Assembly: GCA_963383645.1 (NCBI GenBank)
Contig: OY726560.1
Location: 25,150,300 to 25,214,299, forward strand
DNA length: 64,000 bases
DNA from: Muscardinus avellanarius
Lineage: Eukaryota > Chordata > Mammalia > Rodentia > Gliridae
Direction of reading: 5' to 3'
Positions 1 through 12,239 of this stretch are shown in pieces (position 1 is the first letter of the stretch; every line of letters begins with the position of its first letter). The notes beneath the pieces were generated by a model. The model ran no database searches and was not told the origin of the DNA. It worked only from the letters and a program-made list of their open reading frames with translations. The translations under genes were made by a program, and so were the position numbers.

Positions 1-339
1 TCATCATTCTCCAGTTTCTTCACTGCTTCAGGAACTGAGTACGAATGTGTTTCTCTTGTTCTTGTGAATCTGACAAGATTCTTCTCTTCAGTACTTAAAT
101 GTGATGGTGTCTATCTCAACTTCCAGGCAAACCAACTTTGGTTCACAGCACGTTTTATCTTTCACTGCCCAACTTACCTGAGTGCTGTATCCACCTGCCG
201 TCTCTCCTGGCTTCCCACTATCTTCTCAGAACACTGAAGCATGAGTTAGTTTTTGCTGTTGTCTAAAATTCTTCCTGGCAACCAGTATTTGTACTTTCTC
301 TCACCAATGACTTTCACGACTCTCACTCCAGCCAAGATC

Positions 340-341
<2 letters not shown>

Positions 342-389
<48 letters not shown>
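342..389 (+). repeat. (TC)n microsatellite
   Basis: An uninterrupted run of about 24 TC units. It is not next to a recognisable SINE. Confidence 0.98.
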
Positions 390-391
<2 letters not shown>

Positions 392-3300
392 CCATTCAAC
401 CCCACTTGTCCTACTATTTGTCTCTATTTGAGGTCTTTCTATTGATTTCCATGACACCACACTCCCTGAAGTGTCTCTGGCCTTTCCTTCTGTTGCATAT
501 ACAAACGTAATTCATGTAGATTCTTAAAGATCTAGTGTAATTATTTTAATCTCTTTTTCATAAAAAGAAGACTAATATAATATCAATTAATAATCATGGA
601 ATGCTAGTAAATTTTAATGATCAATTTAAAAGCCATTTTACTAAGATCGTTAACTTGTAATTGTGTTTGGACCTTGGAGGTCCTATTGTTTGACTCCAAA
701 GCATATTCTTATCCATATTCCTTTCTTAGTAAATGTTGAATAACTTCTCAACATTATTATTTTTGTCTTAATGTTGACATTGAATTTTTACAGTTCACCC
801 CCAATTTCATCCTAAAGCTGTCCTAACTGTGTCAGTATGAAACATTCATGTACTCTTAGTTTACATTTATTAAGTGCCAGCTACATGCCAAGCATTTCAC
901 ATTTAGAATGATCTCGGTTTCATTCTGATAAAAGGTGGGATAGAATTACTACCATTGGCTATGTGTACATATGTGAAAATACTAACGTCAGTCTCAGTAC
1001 TCTGAGGAAGTGGGGAGATGGAGAGGTGAGGGGGGCACCAAGTGCTTTGTGCGTGTGTATCACTGTCAACATGATTTACATTATGATGTGACACTGTAAT
1101 GCACCAAAGCACATATTAAAAAAAAAAGAAATAGCCATTCTAGGCCTAAGAACAAGTCTGCAGTATTAGATATTCTTATCTTTCTACATCACATTATCAA
1201 AGGTGTAATTTGCCTTAGATCAATGTAATATCCTAATTCCATGTTTTTTTCCATGACTTATACTTACTTTTTTTTTTGCTATTACCAATATTCTTATTTG
1301 GAGCACCATTGTTCAAGATAACTTACGTAGTTAAATATTGGCATCTAATCTGGTCTCTTCTATTTCAACTTGAAACTTTGAGTTTCTAGAAATGAAACCA
1401 ATATTAAAACTCTTAAAGAACCTATTTTTTATCTTTTAAAAATAGTTTTTAAAATTGAGACTTTAGAGTCACCAGATATATTTCTGATTTCTTCATTGAA
1501 TTTCCTTTTCCTCTGTATGGGATGTTGGTTGTTGAGTTTGACTTGCCTCAGTAGACTCTCCATTATACATCAAAGATGGGTTCCAAAAAGTCAACACACA
1601 CTCTGATTGCCCCTATTGGAGGCTGGTTGGCACAGTAATGAAACAGAAAGGACAGATGTGAGGAAGCTGAAAAGAACAGGTAGAATCCAGTTGGCTTGGA
1701 GGCCATTTTTTATTTCTGGGGACAGAGGGTTGTTTTTGCACCCCAGAAATTCAACAATGTTGAGGGACATTTTCAGTTGGTAACAACTTGGGGAATAGAG
1801 ACCACTACTGCCATCTAGTAAGTAGAGACCAGAAAGGCTGAGACATTAAAGTGTTCAGAAGGACTCTAGCTCCCTACCTCAGGGAGGGCTAAGACTCATC
1901 TATCCCAAAACGTCATTAAAGCCAAAGTTGAGAGCTTACGCCTCTGTAGAGAAAGAGGGAAAAGAAAGGAAGAGAAAAGGTGACTTGGTAACTCTGCGTC
2001 TCCATGACTCCAGACATGGAGATTACATTGCAAACAATTCAAAGCTAAAAGTCTTGCTGAAGCCTTGGATAAGGGCATGAATCATCGGACCCAACTTGAG
2101 CTGGAGGTGAAGTGAGCCACAGCTGCAACAGTTGGCAGGGGCGCTGCTGAGTTGCAGTGAGTGGGAGAGGAAATGTGAAGAGAGAAGTAATTTATCTCGG
2201 GGTGATAGCTGAGGCCACAACAGTGGTTGAAATGTTCAAGAACATGTGGGAAAAGAGGAGGGAGGCATTTTAGTGATACTTTAGAGACATAAATTCTTTG
2301 CATAAGTAGTGAATTTGGAAGTAATATACTGTAAGGATTATTCCTGTTAGGCCCATCTGTTTCAACATGAGGAATCAAATTTTGAATACCAACCTTTCTA
2401 AAATAAAGGTTCCTGGACAGATTTAATTTTCCTTGTGTAAAAGTTTACTTCTTTTACCTTAAAACCACTTTTTTAAAGCAACTTGAAGCGGAGGATATCA
2501 CATTTAGCATTAGTTTTGCTTAGGGTTTTCATGAAGAGATTATAACATGTCAATGGCAAGAGGAATTAAAGATATTTTTGCTGCCATCAAAATCAGAAAA
2601 TAAATGGGATATCCATAAAGAGGGGTGTAGCCTGTCTTATTTTAGGTTTCTCTGCTTTCTGGCTTGGTTTCAAAGCACTTAGTAGTTTCAGCTTTTAATT
2701 GCTAAACATGGAAACATTGAAACACCACACCCTTGTGCTGCTTATAATGAATAGTGTCTGTAGCAGGAACATTTTTCTATCAAAGCACCTAGAGACAGCT
2801 GGCCGCACCCACCACTTTATTAATCAGCCTCATTCTTTGCTGCCTGAACTTACTGTGGCGAAGTTATGGGGCGGGGGTTCCTCAGATAACTAACTTGTAG
2901 CTGAATTATCTTAATGACGCAGGCTGAGGATCACTTCAATGGATCCTTTCTTCCCTGCAAGGCAAGACCCGTAACCATAACAAGAAGCTCTTATCTATGG
3001 GACCCGAAAGCTTTATTTATCTGATGCTAGGAAAGTTTGGAAGAATTTGATTTAGGTCCAGAAGATACCTGCTGGTTTTATTGAAGAATGAGTGGGCAAC
3101 AATAGGGGCCCCCAAAGTGGCAGGGAGACTTGGAGTTTCTCTTCTTGAAGAACCAGTTTGGTTTCTCTCTGCTCCCTTCTAGAAATTTCTTGATCTTATT
3201 GCTTATGTCTTGTGAGTATGCATGGAGTATTCTGCCATTTCCTTTGGATAATATTTGCAGCTCTGTTAGCTATGGCCTTAAATATAGTCTTAACCTTATT

Positions 3301-4020
3301 AGTCAAATAGATGTCTCATAATACTGAATAACACATGACCCACACATGCCAAGAATAAACTGAATGGTGCTGTGAAATCTTCTACCCACGCTGCTGGAAA
3401 TGCATGGAATGCAAAACCAGGTCTGAGCTGCGATGCTGTCTGCAGGGATGGGCTCTTCATGCTGGTGGGAGCCACCTACACATAATTCATGAGAGGGGTC
3501 TGAAATTGTGCCCGTGCAAATCCCTCAGGCCTGCCATTCTATTTAAAATTCTCACCACAGTGTTAAATTCCTTACCTGAGCCATCAGTTCCGTGAAAGCA
3601 TCTTTAGAATGCAGAGAAATCTCTGCAAAAGCAGGGACAAAGTTCTACTGAAGCCCATTTTTGTTTTGTGATTTTAGCATATATAGGTTTTCTTTTCTTT
3701 CTTTTTTTTTTCTCATTTTACACATCTTCCTTAGAAAGTGGAGTTAGGAGGAAATAAGAGTTAGGAGAATATTTTGTTGAGGTACAAAGTCAGCAATACT
3801 CGGGCAAAATGAGCATCACTAGTGGTTCCCAATGGGATGTGGAAGGTGGACAAGGGTGTGTGTTGGCATCAGGGTGGTGCTGAGTGAGAGAGCTCTCGGG
3901 GACACTGCTCTCAATCCTTGGAGACACCAATATGGCCGTTCCTAGTAAGAAGAACATGGATAGTAATACCAGTCCAACAAATTCAAGTGCTGTTTATTTG
4001 CTGTCAGAACTTAAGTTCTG
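390..4020. other. Non-coding stretch, few recognisable elements
   Basis: Apart from the MIR piece at 840-970 I see only AT-rich unique-looking sequence. All reading frames are short with no family resemblance. Confidence 0.6.
840..970 (-). mobile_element. MIR fragment
   Basis: TTTATTAAGTGCCAGCTACATGCCAAGCATTTCACAT-type text followed by GATAAAAGGTGGGATAGAAT fits the inverted MIR core and 3' half. Confidence 0.55.
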
Positions 4021-4021
4021 T

Positions 4022-4024
<3 letters not shown>

Positions 4025-4097
<73 letters not shown>

Positions 4098-4120
4098 CCT
4101 CTCTCTCCCTCTTCCTTTCC
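4025..4120 (+). repeat. (CT)n microsatellite, ~95 bp
   Basis: Near-perfect CT dinucleotides grade into CCCT variants at the right, next to the tail of an inverted SINE. Confidence 0.98.
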
Positions 4121-4126
4121 TTTCAT

Positions 4127-4319
4127 ATACTAGGGATTAATCCCAGAGCTTCACAAAAGCTAGACAAGCTCTCAGCACTCTTCAGCCCTTATCCCTCACA
4201 TTTGCTAATTTTATTTTGAAAGAGGGTCTCACTAAATTGCCCACATTGACCTCAAACTTGTGATTCTTAGCCTTCCCAGAAGCTGAAATTGCAGGCATGC
4301 ACCACCGTACCTGGCTGGC
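4127..4319 (-). mobile_element. Degraded composite SINE with (CT)n at its tail
   Basis: TACTAGGGATTAATCCCAGA begins the inverted tail, and GCATGCACCACCGTACCTGG ends the inverted head. The pyrimidine tract at 4025-4120 abuts the tail side. Confidence 0.75.
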
Positions 4320-4329
4320 ATTATTTATC

Positions 4330-6120
4330 TTATTTAGTCTTCACAGCTACAGATAGGATAAAACCTACCTAGATGCAGTGTTACTAAGTGGCAAGATTGG
4401 GATTTAAAATCAGTTGGTCCAATTCCAAATTCATGATACCTGACCATTGTACATACTTCCTCTTTCCTCTTGATTTTTTTTTCCTTCTTGTTGCCTCTTC
4501 AGACTTACTCTTTAGCCATATGAATTCTTCCTTACCTAGATGACAATAAGCCTCTTTTATGCCTACTAGATATATTTTTTATTTTTAGAGGACCAGGTTT
4601 AATGCTGAAATATCTCTTTGAAATTTTTCTTTAATGCATGCGCTATTGCATTCATTATTATAACTAAATGGGGATATGTTGCTCTATTCCCTGCCAGATT
4701 GTGAAACATCTGAGAAAAAAATATAATCCTTTCTTTATAATGCTTGACAGATCTAGTCTAGATTTGTCGTTTGAACAACAGTTAATAACCAATAGATATT
4801 TGTTGAATGAATAAATTTGGTCATAAGCATCCCATGAAATTGGGGAATAAGAACACTTCATTCATTTTAATACTTTATTGGTGCAGTATAGTCCTATCTG
4901 TTAGGAAGTGTTCTATATGCAAATCTAGTGCATTTTTTATTCTTGGAATCTAGACGAATGGTCTAACTTGAAACATTTGCCCAACAAAAGCCACCTAATA
5001 TTGATCAGTGTATACCTCATGGTTCTTTGATGATTGTGTGAAAATCCTTTAAGTGTTGAAAGCAGGCAGAACAAGTCACTGACCTCAGTTTGATGGCAAC
5101 TATCTAGAGTCACACCATGGGCCCTTCCTGACCTACGTGACATCCAAGCCATTTGAAGAGCCTGTAGTTTTTGATCCAGATGTCAGAATAACAGAGCCTC
5201 AGATAGTATAAGAAGCATTTAGGTTCCATTTCTTGTGGTAGCTAAAACAAAGCATTTGAGATCCTGGCTTTGTGCCCTTGTAAATACAGAAGAGATTCCA
5301 CTTTGTCTCTTTTCATTCTGCTTATTGATTGTACAGACATCCTTGAAGCTAGACTTTTCATATTCTGCACCTTGATCTATCTTTTAATGGCTGTGTGACT
5401 TTAGACAAGTTGATTAACTGTTGTCCATTTATTTAATGTAAATAGAAACTAACAACACCTAAGAATAAGATCATTTTGTGGATTTAATTAATTAATACAT
5501 GCAAAGCAATTAGAACCTTGCCTGGCACATAGGAATGCTATTAATACATTACCAGGCTTTAATGGCACATGATTCTGCTGGGCCCAAAGAGGGCATTAGA
5601 CTTCTTCCTAAGATAACACTCTGGGCAGCCACTGTCACTAAATTGGAATTGGCACCTGAAGTGAAATTAATTTGTCATAATGATTCCACATAGATATAAA
5701 AGATCCTTCTTTTTACTATTCTGAACCTGGAGAGAAGTGCCCCAAAGAGTTGACTTGAAGCTGTCTTGTAGGACATGACTCTTATTAATCTCCTTAACTG
5801 ATTCTTTTTTGGAAGGCACCTCAGAACTCAAGGGCAGTTCATTCCTAAAGGTATTTGCATTTTAAAGAGATCCACTGAAAATACATGTGGTTTCACCATC
5901 CTCAGGTACAGTTCTTCTGATGGCATATTTCCAGGTGTCATAAGTAGTAAAAGAGCTTAAATCACCCAGAATGAGCTGAGACATTCAGAGGACTTCAGAG
6001 GACTGAAGCAGATCCGGGTCAGTTGCATCCCTGGCTATCTGCAGGAGAAAATATTTTCTGCAGAAAACTTTCCCTAATCCTAAATGAAGTAGTACAGGAC
6101 TCCTACAATTAAGATTAAAA
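4330..6120. other. Non-coding stretch with one MIR
   Basis: A MIR lies near 5375-5555. The segment 5545-5700 is not repeat-like and reads as possibly conserved non-coding DNA, but that cannot be shown from one sequence. Confidence 0.5.
5375..5555 (+). mobile_element. MIR
   Basis: GTGTGACTTTAGACAAGTTG, then TTAATTAATACATGCAAAGC and CTTGCCTGGCACATAGGAAT follow the MIR consensus order. Confidence 0.75.
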
Positions 6121-6123
6121 AAA

Positions 6124-6340
6124 TGAAGCCAGATGCATTGGTATACATTTGTAATTCTAGTAATTGGGAGACTGAGACAGAAGGATTGAAGGCTAAAGGC
6201 CAGCCTCAGCAACTTAAGAAGACCCTGTTTCAATGTAAAAAATGAAAAGTACTGGGAGTATAGCTCAGAGGTAGAATGTTCCTAGGTTTAATACCCAGAA
6301 TAAAATAATAATAATAATAATTGTAATAATAATAATATAA
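6124..6340 (+). mobile_element. Old composite SINE with (AAT)n tail
   Basis: The head is degraded (GGTATACATTTGTAATTCTA), the ID-like tail is GGAGTATAGCTCAGAGGTAG, and an AATAAT microsatellite (6304-6337) replaces the A-tail. Confidence 0.75.
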
Positions 6341-6599
6341 AGAAAAGAGCTCATAAGATCTTTAAATGCATGAAAATGCAGCATCTCTGATGAATAACAG
6401 ATTTGACCCTCAAGATATTTAGTTTTAAAAGCTTATAATTTACATATAGAATATTTCCTAGGATACTACATGTTACAGCTCTGTATGTAATAATTAAAGA
6501 TGTAAAGGATGCTAAAACGTTACCAATCAACAAACTAGTGTTAAGAAAAAAACAAGTAAAAATGAAAAAAATAAAAATTCCAAATATGAAAAACATTAT

Positions 6600-7100
6600 T
6601 GAGATAAAAATAAAATAGAACTCAAAAGATTGTGAGGCATCATATTAGGACCAAGGATAGAACAAAGAGTTCTGACATACAGAATGGAAGAGTGGTTACA
6701 ATAAGATGGGAGTTTTCCAGAATTGATAAAAAAATGTATTGTCAGATCTGTGAAGCATTATATCCTCTAAGCAAGATAAAGAAGAAGAAATTCATACCTA
6801 GATACATTTTTGTGAAATTATAGAATATGAAAGACAAAAAGTTTAAAAGCAACCAGAAAGGAAGAAACCATGGAACTGAAACAGTGGTGGAATGGCGGCG
6901 TCCTTTTCTATAGATGCAGTTGGACAACAGAGAACTGTGGAACACCTTCCAAGAACTGAGAGGAACAATGTAAGGATTTTCAACTTCTTTGAACATTTGC
7001 AAAACTATCATGCAAGAATGAGGGGAAATAAAGACACTTTCATAAAAATAATTGTTAAAAGTTAAGTTTACTACTCAAATCCAACAAAACCACTTTTTTA
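6600..7100 (+). mobile_element. L1M fragment
   Basis: AAACTATCATGCAAGAATGA followed by GGGGAAATAAAGACACTTTC matches a characteristic L1M 3' region. The left border is uncertain. Confidence 0.6.
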
Positions 7101-7239
7101 AGAAAACTTTAGGTGTTTTCTAAACTTTTTAGACTTTATCTCTTGCAAATTATTGAGGGGACATAAGAACCTTATTATGGATTATAGCTATCAATATTTA
7201 CCATGTGAAGGTTAGTAACTAGAAAATTTTATTTTATTT

Positions 7240-7410
7240 TATGTTGGTATTAGGGCATTGAACTCAGGGGCATTCTACCTTCAAGCTACAACTTCAGCCT
7301 TTTAACAAATTTTTAAAAAATTGAAACAGAGTCTGGCTTTTACCCTGTGATCCCTCTGTCTTGGCCTTCCAAGTACTAGGATTACAGGCATGTGTTCTCA
7401 TACCTTGCCC
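7240..7410 (-). mobile_element. Degraded composite SINE
   Basis: GGTATTAGGGCATTGAACTC starts the inverted tail and AGTACTAGGATTACAGGCAT lies near the inverted head. Confidence 0.65.
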
Positions 7411-7539
7411 CAAACTAGGAAATTAAATAGAATATTTATCAATTAATGTTGAATAACAGTAACAACTCTCTTATATGGTAAACTAAAGTAGGAGGTTTTA
7501 ATGAAAATAGTAATATTTAGCAAAAATTAGTGATGAATC

Positions 7540-8050
7540 TTGTCATTTGGGGGTAACATAGGTGAACCTGGAAGATACTTTTGTTAAGCAAAATAATTTA
7601 TAATTATAATTTATGCTAAGTAACATGATAATTTATGTTAAGTAAAATAATACCACAGATAGATAATACCAGATGTTCTCTCTCAAATATGGAAGTTTAA
7701 AAAGTTGATCGCATAGAAGCAGAGAGCAGAATGGCGGTTACCCAAGGCTGGGAAGATAGTGGGGAGAGGGAGATAGAAGTTGGTGAATGCATACAAAATT
7801 ATAATTAGATAGGAATAAGTTCTAGTGTTCTGCAGCACATTGGGTAAATATAATTATCAATAATGTATTCTATATTTCAAAATATCTAGAAGAGATGATT
7901 TTGAGTGTTTTCATCACAAAGAAATGATAAATATTTGAGGTATGCTAGTTACCCTGATTTGATCATTACACAACATCTACATGTGTTGAAATACACTGTA
8001 CTCCATAATTAAATATAATTATTATCTATCAACTAAAAATAAAATAAAAG
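7540..8050 (+). mobile_element. L1M 3' UTR and end
   Basis: AGATAGGAATAAGTTCTAGT, TATTTCAAAATATCTAGAAG, ATAAATATTTGAGGTATG and TTGATCATTACACAACATCT occur in the order of the L1MA/MB-type 3' UTR. It ends in ATCAACTAAAAATAAAATAA. Confidence 0.8.
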
Positions 8051-8434
8051 CACATTGAGAAGAATGACATGGTTTTACAGTTTTGAAAATGTCTTAAATT
8101 TCTGCCAGTTAGATTTGCATGTCTTCTTCTCATTCAATCTCTTCTAATATCTGATGTCATGTGGCTTCTAGAAGATTCCACGGAGTGAGAATAAAAATTA
8201 CAAATAATTTAATTGTTCTTATGAAAACAATTTTGACATAACAGAATTCTAGGTAGGGTCTTGGGCATGCACAGGGTCTCTATATCACACTTTATGAACT
8301 GTCATGTTTACGAAAACATGTCCTTCGAAAGAAAGAACATGATACTAGAGGTGAGAAGTAATGCTAGCAAGCCTAAGTGTAAATGTGTAAAATTTCAAAT
8401 ATGCAATATATATAATATAAAATTTCAAAATGTA

Positions 8435-8628
8435 GGCTGGGCGTGGTGGCGCACGCCTGTAATCCCCGCGCTTGGGAGGCAGAGACAGGAGGATCGTGCA
8501 GGTTCGAAGCCAGCCACATGCGCTGGCTTAGGAGACCCTGTTTCCAAATAAAAAATGTAAAAATAGGTCTGGTAGTGTAGCCCGGAGGTAGAAGGGCTTC
8601 CAGGAACCCCAGTACCACCAAAAAAAAA
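8435..8628 (+). mobile_element. Young composite SINE with 16-bp TSD
   Basis: The head is GGCTGGGCGTGGTGGCGCAC, the B box GGTTCGAAGCC and the tail AGTGTAGCCCGGAGGTAGAA, ending in an A-run. Identical flanks AAAATTTCAAAATGTA sit at 8419-8434 and 8629-8644. Confidence 0.95.
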
Positions 8629-8829
8629 AAAATTTCAAAATGTAATATATATGTATTACATGAATACAATCATAAGAATGGCATTTACTTGGTAGAGTGT
8701 GTTATCAGTGTGTAAAATGTTATGTTTAGAATGAGGAGGTTCCATCTTTAGTATCGCCAAAAAAAAAGAATGAGGAACAAATACAGATATTAATAATGGC
8801 AATACTAATAATAACAGATGAACAGATGT

Positions 8830-9010
8830 TATTGATTGAAAACTACAATGTTCCTAGTATTATACTAAAACAATTGTTTAATCCCTACATTAATCTTGTA
8901 ACAGAGCTACTTTTATTATCGTCTTTTTTTAATTGGGAAAATTGAGGCCCAGAAAAATAACTTGTCTAAGGTAATATATTCAGTATGTGATGGGATGGAG
9001 CTTCAGCAAG
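8830..9010 (-). mobile_element. MIR
   Basis: TAATCCCTACATTAATCTTG, then GGGAAAATTGAGGCCCAGAA and AACTTGTCTAAGGTAA fit the inverted MIR. Confidence 0.7.
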
Positions 9011-9574
9011 GAAATAAAATAGTGTCTAAGGCTAGGAAATAGAAATGTAAGGCGTGAAGTTAACTCTGCTAAGATAAATAAATTCATATCCAATGTGTGT
9101 CTATTAGATCCTCAGTTTCAAGACTTGATATTATAAAGAAATTTGTATGTCCTTATTAGGAGGTTTATGATCTTGTGGGGATAAGAAGTCTTAGGCAGAT
9201 GGAAATGTATACATTGCAGAAAAAAATCAGAGATATGAGCATTTCTGATATTGTGGAGTAGTTTGGGGATACATCATAGAGGAAAGAATTAGTGATTATC
9301 TTAGAAGATAAATGGACTTAGACAGGTAGTAGAAGGGGGTTTCTGTTGGACACTGGAACAATGGAAAAAAAGACAAAATCTAATCATAACCTTGACCTAT
9401 AAAAGGGACCATGATAAAATTTATTTTACCTGCAAGTAAAATTTGTTTATGAGAGGTTTGAGTAAGTTCGCACCTAAATTTGGCCCAATCTGTGAAAATC
9501 ATTAAATACAGGAATAAGATGAGCCTTGAAATACACAGAGAGAAACCAGAATGTACGCAAAATGCAGAGTTATA

Positions 9575-9724
9575 AGAACACTGGCTTGAGGATCGCAGTT
9601 CGCGGACAGCCTCAGCTACTTAATGAGGCTCTTTGCAACTCAGTGAGACCCTGTTTCAAAATAAAGAATAAAAAATAGGGCTGGGGGTGTAGCTCGGAGG
9701 TAGAATGTTCCTGGGTTCCATCCC

Positions 9725-9728
<4 letters not shown>
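9575..9728 (+). mobile_element. Older-type composite SINE, head truncated
   Basis: It contains AGTTCGCGGACAGCCTCAGC, CAACTCAGTGAGACCCTGTT and the tail GGGTGTAGCTCGGAGGTAGA, and runs straight into (CA)n. Confidence 0.85.

Positions 9729-9775
<47 letters not shown>
9729..9775 (+). repeat. (CA)n microsatellite at a SINE 3' end
   Basis: A pure AC run starts directly after CCCAGTA of the SINE and takes the place of its A-tail. Confidence 0.98.
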
Positions 9776-9778
<3 letters not shown>

Positions 9779-9779
9779 C

Positions 9780-10955
9780 CCAAAGGAATAATTATTGGAT
9801 AATGCCCAGTGATTATTAAAAAATTATTAGATAATTGTTGTAGGGATTATATTGAAAGATGATCAGCCTTTCTTATGTTTTGTGTGCCATATATGAAATG
9901 AGAGTTATTAGAGACATTTCTAAGTTTTATGTTGATGGTGTCCTGTGATCCCCTGGCCTTCATCTTTCAGCAGATAACAGAACAGTTACAACGACCTCCT
10001 GCCTGTGGATCTTCTGTGGGTTTTTTCTCTTCTTTTTTATCAATTCTCTATATTCATCTGGTCATCAAATTTTCCTGTGTGTCTTTGAGTTGTGTTTTAT
10101 GTGGCTGCAAAATGCTTGATGTCACTGTCTCTAGGAAATAAATCCAGTATGGTGGGAAGCAAACACTCATAAGACCTGGAGTGACAAGGCCACGTTTGGC
10201 TGTTCTATTGATTACACATGACCTGGATCGGTTCTTTATTCTTCAATCTTTTCATCTCTGAACTGGGGCGAGCAGGCACAGTACTGTTTGATGATGTTAA
10301 AAAAAAAAAACACTGACTTTTTTGATTAAGGGGAGGACTGTTAGAAATCCTTGACTAAAATCTTAAAGACTTTGTTGCTATTTTAACTTAAGCAACACTG
10401 TGCCATACGTTGTGTTTTAATTACTAGCTAGGTTTCTAAATGTAGACTGTAATTTGATAAAATATCTGTAATGTAGGCAAGCTACTATAGCTAAATACCC
10501 CTGCCATTTGCTTATACATATTGTATGTATACATCGGTACCATATGCACACATATGGTGACTTGCTATAGGGCTGTAAGACTTGGACTAGTTTTGAGTAC
10601 TTCCATTTGCGGAGGCTCAAAACAGTGTTTATCGTAGAAAGAAAAGAGAAGTACAGGGATGGCTTTGGCAAGAGTCATAATCCTCAACTCCTCTTCATCA
10701 ACCATCTTAATTGCTTGTGTTCTCCTGCTGACTCTGATAAAATAATAGTTTCCACGGCGCAGGGTTTTGCAGTTTATAAAACAATGTTGCGTAATTTTTA
10801 CTGGGATCCTAGATCGTTGAATTTTGGGAAGAAGGTCAGTGTGACACAGTATGAATCCTGGGGAGGGAGTGGTGGTGAAAGATGTGGGAGGAGCTAGGTA
10901 GCATCAAGATTGATTGCAGGATGGGCATCTGGTTGGTGATAAGGGGTTTGGCCTT
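9780..10955. other. Non-coding stretch
   Basis: No repeat family or coding signal was recognised. The short ORFs here show no motif. Confidence 0.5.
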
Positions 10956-10958
10956 TGA

Positions 10959-10985
10959 TATATATATATATCCTGTTGCAGATTT

Positions 10986-11038
<53 letters not shown>

Positions 11039-11046
11039 CAACAGGA
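10959..11046. repeat. (TA)n with inverted-repeat arms
   Basis: TA runs at 10959-10970 and 10988-11035 surround and follow TCCTGTTGC (10971-10979). The perfect inverse, GCAACAGGA, closes the block at 11038-11046. Confidence 0.95.
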
Positions 11047-11225
11047 AGCCACTGGGAGGTTTTGAGCAGGAGAGTGACACACATTAATTTATGTGTGTAA
11101 AAGTCTCCCAGGCTGCTGCATGGAAATGGATTGTAGCAGGATGTAGGTGAAAGCCCAGAGAACAGTCAGGAAACTGCTGGAGTAGCCCAGCTAGAAGGTG
11201 CTGGCGGCTTGGGTGAATTTCTCTT
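11040..11225 (+). repeat. Ancient mammalian interspersed repeat, family not assigned
   Basis: GGAAGCCACTGGGAGGTTTT and GAGCAGGAGAGTGACAC belong to a recurrent mammalian motif. A related piece appears at 41590-41700 (GAAGCCACAGATGATTTTTG). I cannot name the family with confidence. Confidence 0.45.
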
Positions 11226-11766
11226 GAAGTTAATAAAGCATCATCATCAGTGATTCTGGATTATATAGGTCTCTTCTCAGGCTGGGAGAATAGCCTCAAT
11301 GATTAATTATTGGTTTATATGTTTTTATGATATTTGAAAAATTAAAGCATTTTAGCTACTGTTTAGATGGCCCTTTCTTTCTACCCTGACTGTCCCTCTG
11401 CTGCCATGCTTCCCCCTGGGTAGGGTGGCTATTGATCATTTCTTTTAGGATCCTGTTAAAAAGGAAGTTGAGTTTGGCTTTAATCATTTTAACAACAATT
11501 TGGAAAGGTATTCTGAAACATTTCCATTAAACAAAGAAGGCTACTTCCTTGATAATCTTTATGCTTACTGAAGAACAAAAGGCATACAGATTAAAAACAT
11601 GTAAGGTATAAAACAAAGTGATAAATATTAACAATACAATAATTAGACATTATTCTGAAAACCAGAAATGAATTGTTTGATCCCCCCCAAAATTTCAAAT
11701 TTTATTCATTTATTATGAGTAAGAAACAAAATTGAAATAAAAGTTGAATTGATTCTCATTCATTGG

Positions 11767-11767
<1 letters not shown>

Positions 11768-11814
<47 letters not shown>

Positions 11815-11816
11815 TC
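11768..11816 (+). repeat. (TTTC)n microsatellite at a SINE tail
   Basis: About twelve TTTC units followed by a T-run lie next to the tail of the inverted SINE starting at 11830. Confidence 0.97.
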
Positions 11817-11829
11817 CTATTTTTTTTTT

Positions 11830-12226
11830 TATGATGCTGGGGATTGAACTCAAGGGCATTTTACCTCTGAGATACATTCCCAATCCTATCTTATTACTTT
11901 TTTTGCAGTAGTAGGGATGTAACCCAGGGGAATTCTACCTCTGAGCTACACCCCCAGCCCTATTTTTTATTCTTTATTTTGAAACAAGGTCTCACTGAGT
12001 CGCAAAGGGCCTCACTAAGTAGTAGCTAGGGCTGTCCTTGGACCATGATCCTCCTGTCTCAGCTTCTCAAGTGCTAGGATTACAAGTGTGTGACACCATG
12101 CCTGGCTTTGTATTTTGAAATAGGATCTAAGTTTCAGACGGCCTCAGTAAGTTACAGAGGCTGGCCATGGACCTATGATCCTGCTGTCTCAGCTTCCCAG
12201 GTACTGGGATGTGATACCATGCCAAG
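11830..12226 (-). mobile_element. Old composite SINE interrupted by a second SINE
   Basis: The outer element's tail is at 11830-11886 (GATGCTGGGGATTGAACTCA). Its body resumes at about 12106 with TTTTGAAATAGGATCTAAGT and ends at GATACCATGCCAAGCC. The inner copy sits between. Confidence 0.8.
11895..12105 (-). mobile_element. Composite SINE nested in an older one
   Basis: A complete inverted copy: T-run, GTAGGGATGTAACCCAGGGG, CTCACTGAGTCGCAAAGGGC and GACACCATGCCTGGCTT. Both halves of the host SINE are recognisable on its sides. Confidence 0.85.
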
Positions 12227-12239
12227 CCTCATTTATATT

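Noticed and set aside
3884..4219. Ser/Leu-repeat ORF
   Set aside because: Translation of the (CT)n microsatellite.
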